NCBI RefSeq assembly: GCF_047238305.1
Contig: NZ_JBDFMO010000001.1
Coordinates: forward strand, 3,844,001-3,908,000
Direction: 5' to 3'
Length of the DNA stretch: 64,000 bases
DNA from: Ferdinandcohnia sp047238305
Lineage (GTDB): Bacteria > Bacillota > Bacilli > Bacillales > Bacillaceae_L
Made by a program: the position numbers and the translations under genes. The notes under the pieces were generated by a model that had not been told where the DNA came from, searched no databases, and was given only the letters and a program-made list of their open reading frames with translations. This document shows, in pieces, positions 42,992 to 51,300 of the stretch (position 1 is its first letter; each line of letters opens with the position of its first letter).

Positions 42992-43207
42992 ATGAAAAAA
43001 GACAATGATAATTCTTTTGATCCAGATGATACATATGGTGTTTTTAAATCAGAGATGGAAGTTGATTCTGATGTTAACGAAGACATGAATCGTGAAAGAT
43101 TGCTTGATGAGTCGGTTGAAGCTTTTATGAAATCGAAAAAAATCTCCCTAAATAGTTCGAGAGAAAAAGGAAGAATCCTTCTTAACCTTGGAATTTTTTG
43201 TTTATAA
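42992..43207 (+). CDS. Small acidic hypothetical protein
   Basis: Seventy-one residues, acidic in the first half (DNDNSFDPDDTYG) and basic in the second (MKSKKISLNSSREKGR). AAGGAG lies ten bases before the ATG. I do not recognise the family. The C-terminal tail, NLGIFCL, is hydrophobic and ends just before the 52-bp tandem repeat, so the original end may have been altered by repeat insertion. Confidence 0.55.
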   Translation: MKKDNDNSFDPDDTYGVFKSEMEVDSDVNEDMNRERLLDESVEAFMKSKKISLNSSREKGRILLNLGIFCL

Positions 43208-43222
43208 GGGGCGAGTCTGTTA

Positions 43223-43396
43223 CTCAAGGACATTTCGTACAGCATTTGAGTTAGGTTTGTCTTCGAGATGACTGCTCACGGACAATACATTTAGCTATTA
43301 AAGCGGATTTGTCCACGATAGCAAGTATCAGAGACAATTTACTTGGCATTTAAACTTGATTTGTCTTCGAGACCTTGTCTCAGAGACATTTCGCAT
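43223..43396. repeat. Degenerate tandem repeat with a 52-bp period
   Basis: The motif CTCANNGACAnT recurs at 43223, 43275, about 43327 and 43379, exactly 52 bp apart, with a second shared block TTGTCTTCGAGA (or TTGTCCACGATA) in each unit. There are about 3.3 copies. The units are too divergent for a recent duplication. No ORF continues through it. Confidence 0.8.
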
Positions 43397-43422
43397 CAAC
43401 AAATCAATTGTTTTGGCTTTGA

Positions 43423-43465
43423 TAAAAAACAAGCCATAATGCCCCTGGATGCATTATGGCTTGTT
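43423..43465 (-). terminator. Terminator of the MFS drug-exporter gene
   Basis: AACAAGCCATAATGC pairs with GCATTATGGCTTGTT, followed on the minus strand by TTTTATC. Confidence 0.85.
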
Positions 43466-43468
43466 CCT

Positions 43469-44824
43469 TTACCATTGTTCCGTCTTCATTTTTTGATTTG
43501 TTACATAGAACATGCCCGGAATGATGACTAGTGAAACCGCCAATAAGACGAACGCCATCGAATTTTTACTCACATCATTTAACCCAATGGCAAAAACGAC
43601 ACCATATATGCTCGATGCTAGGATGTTTCCGATAAATCTTGAAGTCATTAACAAACCTGATGCAATTCCTGTTTGAGTTACACTAATAAACGTATATAAC
43701 AGGTTTTGCAAGCTGATATTCATCAGACCGTTACTGATTCCAAACACCGCCAAAACCAGGACAATCCACAGCAACGAGGAATTTTTTGTGGTCATATAAA
43801 GGAATGCGACTCCTGCAATTCCAATCCCCGCGCCAACAAGTAACGGAACCCGGTACCCCACTCTTTCTGCCCATCTTGTCGCAATTGGTGTTGTGAGCAT
43901 CGCAAATACAGATAACGCCAGCATCATCAATCCTGTATATTCTGAACCCAACTCAATAACTTCCTGTAAATAGATGGGTGTAAACAAAAGGATTGAGAAG
44001 AATATCAGTGTTGCTAAGATGTACTGTGCATAAATTACAGAAATCGTAGGATTCTTTTTCAAAAAGACGACATTGATCAAAGGATCTGCTTTCTTTTTCT
44101 CATATGTATAAAAAAGAATCGACAAACCAATCGAAAGAATCAAAGACCATCCATTAAATCCGCCTTCCAATGATAGCAAAAAGACCATCCAACTTGTGAT
44201 AAAAGCACTGAATAGGATCATTCCGACAACATCCCATTTAAATGCGTTACCTTTAGTTGGCTCATCTTTCGGGATATAAACCCATGTTAACAGGGCCGAC
44301 AGAAAAATGACCGGAAGATTAACATAGAAAATAACCGGCCAGCCGCCATATTGAATCAGCAAACCACTTATCGTCGGTCCAAACGCAGCGGAAGTAGTGG
44401 CAAATACCGCCAATGTACCAATCACCCGATTTTGATTTTGTTTAATATATAAGCGGACCAAGCCTATCCCTGCTGGGTATAGTGCTGACGTGCCAATCGC
44501 TTGAATCAATCTCATGCTTAGAAGCATCATCATGCTTTTCGACATTGGCGCAAGAATAGATGAAATTAAAACAAACAATAATCCAATGAGAAATATTCGC
44601 TTCCTTCCATAATAATCACTAAGTCTTCCGATAATCGGTAAAAAAATAGCACTCACAATGAAGTAAGAGGCAATTAACCATGAAGTATCAGTTGATGAAA
44701 GCTTGAAATCCTGTTGAATCGATGGTAAAGCCACTGTGATCATCGTTGTATTTAGTGGATTTAAAATGGCTCCTAATGCAATGGCGATGATTAATATTGT
44801 TGGCTTTTTTATAGTATGAGACAT
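43469..44824 (-). CDS. MFS transporter, DHA2/EmrB-QacA-like drug exporter
   Basis: A 451-residue transporter with about 14 hydrophobic helices. The DHA2 signature region is PLNTTMITVALPSIQQDF, and the loop motif GRLSDYYGRKRIFLIG is present. MRLIQAIGTSALYPAGIGLV and FGPTISGLLIQYGGWPVIF further support the drug:proton antiporter family. The substrate is unknown, and no regulator gene is adjacent. AGGGGAG lies before the ATG. Monocistronic. Confidence 0.87.
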   Translation of the reverse strand: MSHTIKKPTILIIAIALGAILNPLNTTMITVALPSIQQDFKLSSTDTSWLIASYFIVSAIFLPIIGRLSDYYGRKRIFLIGLLFVLISSILAPMSKSMMMLLSMRLIQAIGTSALYPAGIGLVRLYIKQNQNRVIGTLAVFATTSAAFGPTISGLLIQYGGWPVIFYVNLPVIFLSALLTWVYIPKDEPTKGNAFKWDVVGMILFSAFITSWMVFLLSLEGGFNGWSLILSIGLSILFYTYEKKKADPLINVVFLKKNPTISVIYAQYILATLIFFSILLFTPIYLQEVIELGSEYTGLMMLALSVFAMLTTPIATRWAERVGYRVPLLVGAGIGIAGVAFLYMTTKNSSLLWIVLVLAVFGISNGLMNISLQNLLYTFISVTQTGIASGLLMTSRFIGNILASSIYGVVFAIGLNDVSKNSMAFVLLAVSLVIIPGMFYVTNQKMKTEQW

Positions 44825-44965
44825 TTTTGTACTCCCCTTTAACCTGATTTAAATAGTGTATCACACAAATATTTTTCTCGGTGAAAAAATACACCTCCTA
44901 GAAAAATGGATAATCTCGTTTTTGTGGCAAAAACTACAATTAGATTAAAGAATTGGGGGATTGAT

Positions 44966-45142
44966 ATGTTAAGTAGAGCAACAAAAATCACAACATTGTT
45001 TTGGATTGCGATCCTTGGGGTTATTTTAACAACAATCTATACAATTGTGATTATGATTCAAGGTAGTCGAACGATGAAGATGATCCGGTATATTTATAAT
45101 CAAAATAAAAAGGCTAATGAACAAGAAAATCGCGGGGAATGA
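44966..45142 (+). CDS. Small single-pass membrane protein, hypothetical
   Basis: Fifty-eight residues with one transmembrane segment (TLFWIAILGVILTTIYTIVI) and a charged cytoplasmic tail ending NEQENRGE. GGGGGATTG lies before the ATG at 44966. A longer reading frame beginning at 44906 lacks a ribosome site. Family not recognised. Its last codons form one arm of a terminator. Confidence 0.6.
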   Translation: MLSRATKITTLFWIAILGVILTTIYTIVIMIQGSRTMKMIRYIYNQNKKANEQENRGE

Positions 45143-45155
45143 CCCTCGCGATTTT
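45126..45155. terminator. Bidirectional terminator
   Basis: AAAATCGCGGGG pairs with CCCTCGCGATTTT (one bulge). It overlaps the end of the small membrane protein gene. Confidence 0.75.
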
Positions 45156-45158
45156 CGT

Positions 45159-45356
45159 CTATTCTTCGATTTTAAAAGCAAGCCCCTTTTCATCGAGTGC
45201 TTTTCGAAGCTCCCTTATGGCAGTTGGACCGACTCCATGTAAGGCCAACACTTCTTTTTCAGTTAGCTTCGTGAACTGATCGAGCATGACGTATCCCGCT
45301 GCATGCAAGGCACGTAATGCTGGTTTGCTTAATTTTAATTCATCAATTTCAGCCAT
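45159..45356 (-). CDS. RNA polymerase alpha-CTD-like helix-hairpin-helix small protein
   Basis: Sixty-five residues. The sequence LSKPALRALHAAGYVMLDQF followed by LHGVGPTAIRELRKAL matches the alpha-CTD/helix-hairpin-helix fold, with the GVGPTAI turn typical of DNA-backbone binding. It is a free-standing domain, not part of a full alpha subunit. It may bind DNA or RNA polymerase, but no role is established. The ATG at 45356 follows AGGGAG by seven bases. It lies 16 bp downstream of a UbiB-type gene, and they are probably cotranscribed. Confidence 0.75.
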   Translation of the reverse strand: MAEIDELKLSKPALRALHAAGYVMLDQFTKLTEKEVLALHGVGPTAIRELRKALDEKGLAFKIEE

Positions 45357-45372
45357 ACGTCTTCTCCCTTTT

Positions 45373-46986
45373 TCATTTTCGTTTTTCATGCATATACTTC
45401 AACCATTTTTTCTGTTTATGACTAATCATTGTATACCCTATTCCTGATATAGCTGTGAGCCCAGAAGTTAGATAAAGCAACATGGAATGCGAAGCAATAA
45501 TACTTGCTACAATACCTGCAATACCAAATAGAAAAAGCAGGAATATATGCTTTTTATTATTTTCATAAATGGTAAATTGAAATTCTCTTCTTTGTTCAAC
45601 TTCCTTCAAATTTTCTAATGTATGAGGTAACTGTAAGAAATCTTGAACTGAATGAAAGATCTTAAACACTGGGAGAGCTTGGATCCAATTCAAGATGAAT
45701 GACCATTTCTGATTGCCGCTTTTATGTAACCAATTCATAAATACAGGCTTAACAAGATCTAAAACTTCTTCCTCAGGGATTAAATGAAGTAAAATTCCCT
45801 CAATGGCAACGAAGGAACGACCTAAAAAGACAAATCGTGTTGGGACCTGAATGGGGAGTGCATGAACAATGTCATTCATTTCTCGTTTAAAAGCAATTAG
45901 ATCGATTTGCTTTAATTGGGACAAATCAAATGACATCCATTCCTCTAGTAGTTTCTCCATGGTTCTATGGTCAGATTCAGGTAATAAGAATCCCAACTGC
46001 GATAAACACTCGACCGCCTTTGAATAATTCTTTGTAAGAAAGCTTTCAACCAACCTTTGAAAGTTCGTAGCATCTTTTTTCGAGATTTCTCCAACCATAC
46101 CGAAATCTAGTAAAATAATTTTACCTTCCTTTGATATAAGTACATTCCCAGGATGTGGGTCTGCATGAAACAAACCAGGCTCTAACCATTGAGGAATGAA
46201 GAGCTCAATTAAACTCTGGGCAAGACGTTTTCGATCCATCGTTTGCAAATCCACTGTATCTGAAATCTTGATTCCATCTACCCATTCCATAACAAGAACC
46301 TTTGATGTACTATACTCAGGATAGACCTTAGGAATGATAACAGCGTCATGATTCTTGAAGCGTTCTTTAAAAACTTCTAGGGTTTGTAGCTCCATTGAAT
46401 AATCCAACTCACGTTCAATCACTTGTTTTATTTCCTTAAACAATACCTTAAAGTTGATAAATCCTTTAGGAACAGGTACAAAATGATCTGCAAACCAAAT
46501 GATGATAGCCAATGTTCGGAAATCTGTTTTAAGTATTGAGTGGATATGGGGTCTTTGGACTTTAACAGCAATTTTTTCACCTTTTGTTAAGATTCCCTTA
46601 TATACTTCTCCAATCGACGCAGAAGCAATTGCCTCTTTTTCAATGGATTGTAAAATTCCATGAGTGGAGTTCCCCCACTCCTCTTTCAGAATTTCCTCAA
46701 TATCCTTCCAATCTGACGAAGGCACTTGATCGGTCAGATCTTGAATTTGTTTAATAAACGGTTCGGGAAGCAAATCAGCCCTCGTGCTTAAGATTTGTCC
46801 AACCTTAATTAATAGGCCTTCCAATTCAAAAAGTGTCTTACGAAACCTTGCACCAATATCCGCCCATAGTTTATCCCAATCCTGCTGTGGCTTTTTGCGG
46901 ACCTTAAACCAATAGATTTTAATAAAAATCAAAAAAGCCATCGAAAGGACTTTTGACATTCGAATAATCTTATTTTTAGTCTTCAT
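45373..46986 (-). CDS. ABC1/UbiB-family atypical kinase
   Basis: A 537-residue AarF/UbiB-type protein. The kinase-like core is present: FIKLGQ-like LIKVGQILSTRADLLPEPF (the KxGQ motif here reads KVGQ), IAVKVQRP (ATP-site lysine), HADPHPGNVL (catalytic loop) and ILLDFGMVGEI (DFG). Two hydrophobic helices lie at the C-terminus (about 475-520). UbiB proteins act in quinone or lipid handling and are ATPases, not protein kinases. It is the first gene of a two-gene unit with the alpha-CTD-like protein. Confidence 0.87.
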   Translation of the reverse strand: MKTKNKIIRMSKVLSMAFLIFIKIYWFKVRKKPQQDWDKLWADIGARFRKTLFELEGLLIKVGQILSTRADLLPEPFIKQIQDLTDQVPSSDWKDIEEILKEEWGNSTHGILQSIEKEAIASASIGEVYKGILTKGEKIAVKVQRPHIHSILKTDFRTLAIIIWFADHFVPVPKGFINFKVLFKEIKQVIERELDYSMELQTLEVFKERFKNHDAVIIPKVYPEYSTSKVLVMEWVDGIKISDTVDLQTMDRKRLAQSLIELFIPQWLEPGLFHADPHPGNVLISKEGKIILLDFGMVGEISKKDATNFQRLVESFLTKNYSKAVECLSQLGFLLPESDHRTMEKLLEEWMSFDLSQLKQIDLIAFKREMNDIVHALPIQVPTRFVFLGRSFVAIEGILLHLIPEEEVLDLVKPVFMNWLHKSGNQKWSFILNWIQALPVFKIFHSVQDFLQLPHTLENLKEVEQRREFQFTIYENNKKHIFLLFLFGIAGIVASIIASHSMLLYLTSGLTAISGIGYTMISHKQKKWLKYMHEKRK

Positions 46987-47038
46987 TTAGAACTCACTCA
47001 TTTCCCCAAACGTTTCCTATAAGAAATACTTCAATATT

Positions 47039-47073
47039 AAAAGCATTTCTCCTTTAAAAAAGAAATGCTTTTA
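47039..47073 (-). terminator. Terminator of the pra-type operon
   Basis: AAAAGCATTTCT pairs with AGAAATGCTTTT. It lies downstream of the dioxygenase gene on the minus strand. Confidence 0.75.
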
Positions 47074-47149
47074 GGTGTTTTACTTATAAAAAATATTTTA
47101 TGAAATTCAAATTTTTTCTTGTTCTTCCCCATTAAGTTTGGTTAATTGA

Positions 47150-47998
47150 TTACTTTACAGATTCGCTTTCTTCCAAATGAGTTACATCTGGGATTTGTCT
47201 TAGGCCAAATGTAATAACTGCATTCCAACTGCCAGATGATTGACCATCTGCTAGATAAGCAGGTTCGGCATTTTCATCAATGATACTTAATAGCATAGCT
47301 AGGTGACGTCCCCCAGACTCCACTCTTGCAAACCGGGCATACTCAGGAAGCATGGAATAAGCCGCCTTGTATTCTTTATTCATGACAAATTCAATAAATT
47401 GCTTATCCATCGCATGTTCTGTAACTGTTGGTATATTGTGTCTTCCCCTTACTAGATTGTGAGATAGAGCTCCGCTTGAAATAAACACTATTTTTTTCTC
47501 ACTTTCTCGTAAAACTTTACCAATCACTTTCCCCCATTTATAGGTTTCTTCTAGAGTTGCCGCCAATGTGACAGATAAATTAATAACTGGAATATCTTCT
47601 TGAGGAACTAAGTAACGCAATGGGACCACACTACCGTAATCCCAAACAAAATAGGGATCATGTACCCCTTGAACTTGAAGACCAGCCTCTTCAGCAGCAC
47701 TTACCAATTCCTTCGCTAAATCTTCATCACCAGGATACTGATAGGGAACGTCCTTAATCAAATCGGGTGCTTCAAAAGCAGTTAGCATCCCCTTATGAAC
47801 GGGCGTGCAATCTACATAATGAAAGAATGTCGAGGGCCAGTGACAAGAAACTAAAACAAGGACATCCGGTTTAATCTCCTTTAGTCTCTTCCCGATTTCT
47901 TTCATTGCAGAGGCCATATCCTGTTGGAACTCAGGCACTTGATCTTCATGACACATACTTGGAACATGTGGTACAAGCATGCTACATTCAATTGTCAT
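47150..47998 (-). CDS. praA: LigB-family class III extradiol dioxygenase, probable protocatechuate 2,3-dioxygenase
   Basis: A 282-residue class III extradiol ring-cleavage enzyme. Iron-ligand candidates are His11 (MLVPHVPS) and His53 (VLVSCHWPST), with the family region FISSGALSHNLVRGRH, and Glu in the region VTEHAMDKQF. It would open a catechol-type ring, giving a hydroxymuconic semialdehyde. Given the divergent decarboxylase and the praBEGFDC gene order, protocatechuate (2,3-cleavage) is the best guess. 2-Aminophenol or 2,3-dihydroxyphenylpropionate are alternatives. It is separated by 118 bp from praC and has a candidate catabolite-repression site upstream, so it may have its own promoter. 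Confidence 0.75.
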   Translation of the reverse strand: MTIECSMLVPHVPSMCHEDQVPEFQQDMASAMKEIGKRLKEIKPDVLVLVSCHWPSTFFHYVDCTPVHKGMLTAFEAPDLIKDVPYQYPGDEDLAKELVSAAEEAGLQVQGVHDPYFVWDYGSVVPLRYLVPQEDIPVINLSVTLAATLEETYKWGKVIGKVLRESEKKIVFISSGALSHNLVRGRHNIPTVTEHAMDKQFIEFVMNKEYKAAYSMLPEYARFARVESGGRHLAMLLSIIDENAEPAYLADGQSSGSWNAVITFGLRQIPDVTHLEESESVK

Positions 47999-48042
47999 CC
48001 TAATTCCCTCCTAAACTAATTTTTTTCGAACCAATCATTTTT

Positions 48043-48056
48043 AGAAAACGTTTTCA
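48043..48056. promoter_or_regulatory. Candidate cre (CcpA) site upstream of the dioxygenase gene
   Basis: AGAAAACGTTTTCA is nearly palindromic and matches the cre consensus TGWAANCGNTNWCA except at the first base. It lies 45 bp before the dioxygenase start. Confidence 0.5.
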
Positions 48057-48116
48057 ATTTTATATGAATATAGGGAAGCAAGAACTTATCATCTTGCTCC
48101 CCCTTTTTGGATGTCT

Positions 48117-48299
48117 CTATTTTTCAACCGGTTCTCCCGCTTTTCCCCAATGTGTTTTTGGAATTTCAGTAACGAGTACTCGAATGGTTTCCTTATCTGA
48201 ACCCAATGTTTCAGATACCGTGTTTGTTACATTGTGAATTAATTCAGCGACTTTCTCCTTAGGTCTGCCTTCCATCATTTGCACGTGTATAATTGGCAT
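48117..48299 (-). CDS. praC: 4-Oxalocrotonate tautomerase
   Basis: A 60-residue 4-OT-family protein. The catalytic N-terminal proline (Pro after the initiator Met, MPIIHVQMMEG) is present. The conserved GRPKEKVAELIHNVT helix and the terminal HWGKAGEP follow. It isomerises 2-hydroxymuconate to 2-oxo-3-hexenedioate. It lies 17 bp from the decarboxylase gene in the pra-type operon. Confidence 0.9.
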   Translation of the reverse strand: MPIIHVQMMEGRPKEKVAELIHNVTNTVSETLGSDKETIRVLVTEIPKTHWGKAGEPVEK

Positions 48300-48315
48300 G
48301 AAAACTCTTCCTCTC

Positions 48316-49098
48316 TTAATCTGTTACTGTGAAACTAACTTCACCAAAACCATCGAATTTACCACTTACGACATCACCATGCTTCAACATTACGGCACTC
48401 GTAATCCCACCTGATAAAATGATGTCACCTTTGTGAATTTTTCCACCTTTAGCTGCGAGCATATTAGCAAGCATCGCAATTGAATTGGCCGGGTGACCAA
48501 GAACAGCAGCTCCTGCACCCAGTTCTTTTATTTCACCATTAATGAACAAGGTTGCACCTACAAGGTCAAGCTCAAATTGTTCAGGCTTCTTCAGTGTTGT
48601 ACCTAACACAACCCGTGACGTAGAAGCATTGTCAGCAATTACATCCGGTAAGGTAAACTGGAAATTTTCATAACGGCTATCAATCAACTCGAGGGCCGGT
48701 AGAACATATTCCGTTTTTGCTAAAACCTGTGCCCCTGTTATACCAGGACCTTCTATATCCTCACCAATAACAAACGCAATTTCCGCCTCAACTTTAGGAT
48801 GAATTTGGTCGCTTAAACGAGCCTTGCCTCCATTTTCAATCAGCATATAATCAAACACATAGCCGTAAATCGGATCTTTAATTCCCATCTGCTTCATTTT
48901 TGCCGGGCTTGTTAAACCCATCTTAGGACCCACAATACGTTTTCCTTCATTTACTTTCATGTTGACGATTTCTTCTTGAACAAGATATGCCTCTTCAACC
49001 GTTAAATCTTGCTTTAAATTCGCTGTAACTCTTTGAACCTCGCGTCTTTCAACTTCAGCTGAAACGAGGTATTGAGCAATTTCTTTATATAGACTCAT
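48316..49098 (-). CDS. praD: 4-Oxalocrotonate (2-oxo-3-hexenedioate) decarboxylase
   Basis: A 260-residue member of the hydratase/decarboxylase family (DmpE/DmpH type). Seen: RIVGPKMGLTSPAKMKQMGI, HPKVEAEIAFVIGEDIEGPG with the metal-binding ExE, ALELIDSRYENF and GHPANSIAMLANMLA. A paralogue of the same length lies upstream at 51301. I assign decarboxylase here and hydratase there by gene order, as in praBEGFDC. Sequence motifs alone do not separate them. The 248-bp gap upstream contains a dispersed repeat. Confidence 0.8.
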   Translation of the reverse strand: MSLYKEIAQYLVSAEVERREVQRVTANLKQDLTVEEAYLVQEEIVNMKVNEGKRIVGPKMGLTSPAKMKQMGIKDPIYGYVFDYMLIENGGKARLSDQIHPKVEAEIAFVIGEDIEGPGITGAQVLAKTEYVLPALELIDSRYENFQFTLPDVIADNASTSRVVLGTTLKKPEQFELDLVGATLFINGEIKELGAGAAVLGHPANSIAMLANMLAAKGGKIHKGDIILSGGITSAVMLKHGDVVSGKFDGFGEVSFTVTD

Positions 49099-49118
49099 TC
49101 GATTTCCTCCTTAATCAA

Positions 49119-49268
49119 TTGCGCCTTGGCGTATTTGAGCCCAGATTTTTTAGGCCCACACGAGGTGGGTCACAAAGACGTTGCCACAGGAAGTGGCGTT
49201 CTTAGTCTTTGATCTATTGCTCGAAAAATTCCCTTTGAAAATCTGTGGCATCCGCCGGAGGCTTTACT
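49119..49268. repeat. Dispersed palindromic repeat, copy B (full length), inside the pra-type operon
   Basis: It contains GCGCCTTGGCG, TTTTTTAGGCCCACACGAGG, CACAAAGACGTTGCCACAGG, TGGCGTTCTTAGTCTTTGAT, CTCGAAAAATTCCCTTTGAA and TGGCATCCGCCGGAGGCTTT in order. The outer modules are shared with copy A, and the middle is shared, inverted, with copy C. It separates the aldolase gene from the decarboxylase gene. Confidence 0.75.
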
Positions 49269-49346
49269 TTATTTAGCCGTGTTATGAACCCCACACAAAT
49301 TTCAAACTCTTTTTACATTAATCATCTATATAATTGGGGCTCAGTT

Positions 49347-50375
49347 CTAAATAAAGTTAACAACATGCTTCTTTGCTGCCAATTCTGCTGCTACATCCAT
49401 GATCATATCTTCTTGACCACCAACAACTTGTCTTCTTCCAAGTTCGATTAAAATCTCGCGCGAGTCAATATTGAATTTTTTCGCAGCACGCTGAGCAAAA
49501 AGCAGGAAGCTTGAATAGACACCTGCATAGCCAAGAACAAGACTATCTCTTGTAATTTCCTGTGGCTTCTTTAAAATCGGTGCAACCAATTCTTCCGCAA
49601 TATCCATCATTTTAAAAAGATCGACTCCCGTTTTTATCCCCATTTTATCGAGGACAGAAACAAGTACTTCCGTTTGTGTATTACCAGCTCCTGCACCTAG
49701 GCAGCGAATACTACCATCAATTCTAGTCGCCCCTTCCTGAATCGCTGCAAGTGTATTGGCCATAGCTAAAGAAAGATTATTATGGGCATGGAAGCCAACA
49801 TTAACCGTTAACGTATCTTTGAGAGCTCGAATTCTTTCAGACACTTGATGCGGCAAGAGCGCTCCAGCCGAATCAACAACATAGACTGTATCGGCACCAT
49901 AGCTTTCCATTAATTTGGCTTGCTCGACTAATTTTGCAGTTGGTGCCATATGGGACATCATAAGAAACCCAACTGTTTCGAGCCCGAGATCCTTTGCAGT
50001 AGCGATATGCTGCGGTGATACATCAGCCTCTGTGACGTGTGTTGCAATTCGTGCCATTTTCGCACCTAACTGGGCCGCTTGCTTTAACTCTGGCATTGTT
50101 CCAATCCCTGGTAAGAGAAGGACAGCAATTTTCGCATTGTCAACAACAGATGCAGCCGCTTCTATTAACTCCAATTCGTTTGTTAAGGATAGGCCGTATT
50201 GTAAGGACGAGCCCCCCAGCCCATCTCCATGTGATACTTCGATATAAGGGACATTGGCTTCATCCAAAGCCTTAGCAATATTGGTTACCTGTTCAACGGT
50301 AAATTGATGCCTAATCGCATGACTACCATCACGCAATGCGACTTCAGTAATTAATACATCTCTTTCTAGTGTCAT
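49347..50375 (-). CDS. praF: 4-Hydroxy-2-oxovalerate aldolase
   Basis: A 342-residue DmpG-family HMGL-like aldolase. The N-terminal EVALRDGSHAIRHQF, HGDGLGGSSLQYG, ADTVYVVDSAGALLPHQV and GFHAHNNLSLAMAN motifs, with the metal-binding HxH of the last, are all present. It cleaves 4-hydroxy-2-oxovalerate to pyruvate and acetaldehyde and channels the latter to the acetaldehyde dehydrogenase encoded just upstream. The pair forms a bifunctional complex in characterised members. Confidence 0.93.
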   Translation of the reverse strand: MTLERDVLITEVALRDGSHAIRHQFTVEQVTNIAKALDEANVPYIEVSHGDGLGGSSLQYGLSLTNELELIEAAASVVDNAKIAVLLLPGIGTMPELKQAAQLGAKMARIATHVTEADVSPQHIATAKDLGLETVGFLMMSHMAPTAKLVEQAKLMESYGADTVYVVDSAGALLPHQVSERIRALKDTLTVNVGFHAHNNLSLAMANTLAAIQEGATRIDGSIRCLGAGAGNTQTEVLVSVLDKMGIKTGVDLFKMMDIAEELVAPILKKPQEITRDSLVLGYAGVYSSFLLFAQRAAKKFNIDSREILIELGRRQVVGGQEDMIMDVAAELAAKKHVVNFI

Positions 50376-50394
50376 TTCTTGTTTCGCTCCTTTC

Positions 50395-51279
50395 TTAAAC
50401 CGTTACTTTTGACATTTTGTGCTGTGCCCATTCTTCTGCTACTTTCACGGCAGCTGCGGTCATAATATCTAAGTTTCCGGAATACTTCGGTAGATAATCG
50501 CCAGCCCCTTCTACTTCAATAAAGACGGTAATCCGATTATCATCAAAGATCGGCTCTTGTCTTAGTCGGTATCCTGGTACATAGGTTTGAACCTGCTTTT
50601 CCATTTCCTTGATCGAAGCTGTAATTTCTTCCTGCTGAACGGATTCACCCTCGACAATGACATGAATGGTGTCTCGCATGATAATGGGAGGTTCTGCTGG
50701 ATTTAAAATGATAATCGCTTTTCCTCTTCTTGCGCCGCCAATCTTTTCGATTCCACGGGCAGTTGTTTGCGTAAATTCATCAATATTGGCTCTTGTACCC
50801 GGTCCAGCACTTTTACTTGAAATCGTTGCGACAATTTCGGCATATTCAACCTGTTGGACGCGATTAATCGCATGAACCATCGGAATCGTTGCTTGACCTC
50901 CACATGTAATGAGATTGATATTTTCCGCTTCCACATGCTCCCCTAGATTCACAGAAGGTACAACGAATGGCCCTACGGCTGCTGGCGTTAAATCGAGCAC
51001 CTGCTTTCCAGCGTCTTTTAATAGTTTGGCATGACGGATATGAGCTTTCGCACTGGTAGCATCAAACACAATATCAGCCAATTCGGGTCTTTCTAAAAAT
51101 CCGCTTATTCCAGTATCAATCGTTTCAAACCCGTGCTCGCGAGCTTTTCTTAATCCATCTGACTCTGGTTCAATTCCAATAACGGTCGTTAATTCAAGTA
51201 TGTTAGACCTACGAAGTTTTAGCATCAGATCTGTGCCAATATTTCCTGAGCCAAGAATGGCTACTTTTATTTTTGACAT
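50395..51279 (-). CDS. praG: Acetaldehyde dehydrogenase (acylating)
   Basis: A 294-residue DmpF-family enzyme. The NAD-binding motif AILGSGNIGTDL is at the N-terminus, and the catalytic cysteine is in NLITCGGQATIPMVHAI, with SAGPGTRANIDEFT downstream. It oxidises acetaldehyde to acetyl-CoA in complex with the aldolase. It lies 19 bp upstream of the aldolase gene. Confidence 0.93.
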   Translation of the reverse strand: MSKIKVAILGSGNIGTDLMLKLRRSNILELTTVIGIEPESDGLRKAREHGFETIDTGISGFLERPELADIVFDATSAKAHIRHAKLLKDAGKQVLDLTPAAVGPFVVPSVNLGEHVEAENINLITCGGQATIPMVHAINRVQQVEYAEIVATISSKSAGPGTRANIDEFTQTTARGIEKIGGARRGKAIIILNPAEPPIIMRDTIHVIVEGESVQQEEITASIKEMEKQVQTYVPGYRLRQEPIFDDNRITVFIEVEGAGDYLPKYSGNLDIMTAAAVKVAEEWAQHKMSKVTV

Positions 51280-51300
51280 AAGATTCTCCCCTCCCTATTT

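Noticed and set aside
43223..43396. Possible CRISPR array
   Set aside because: The repeat period is constant but the units themselves vary throughout. There are no identical repeats separated by unique spacers and no cas genes.
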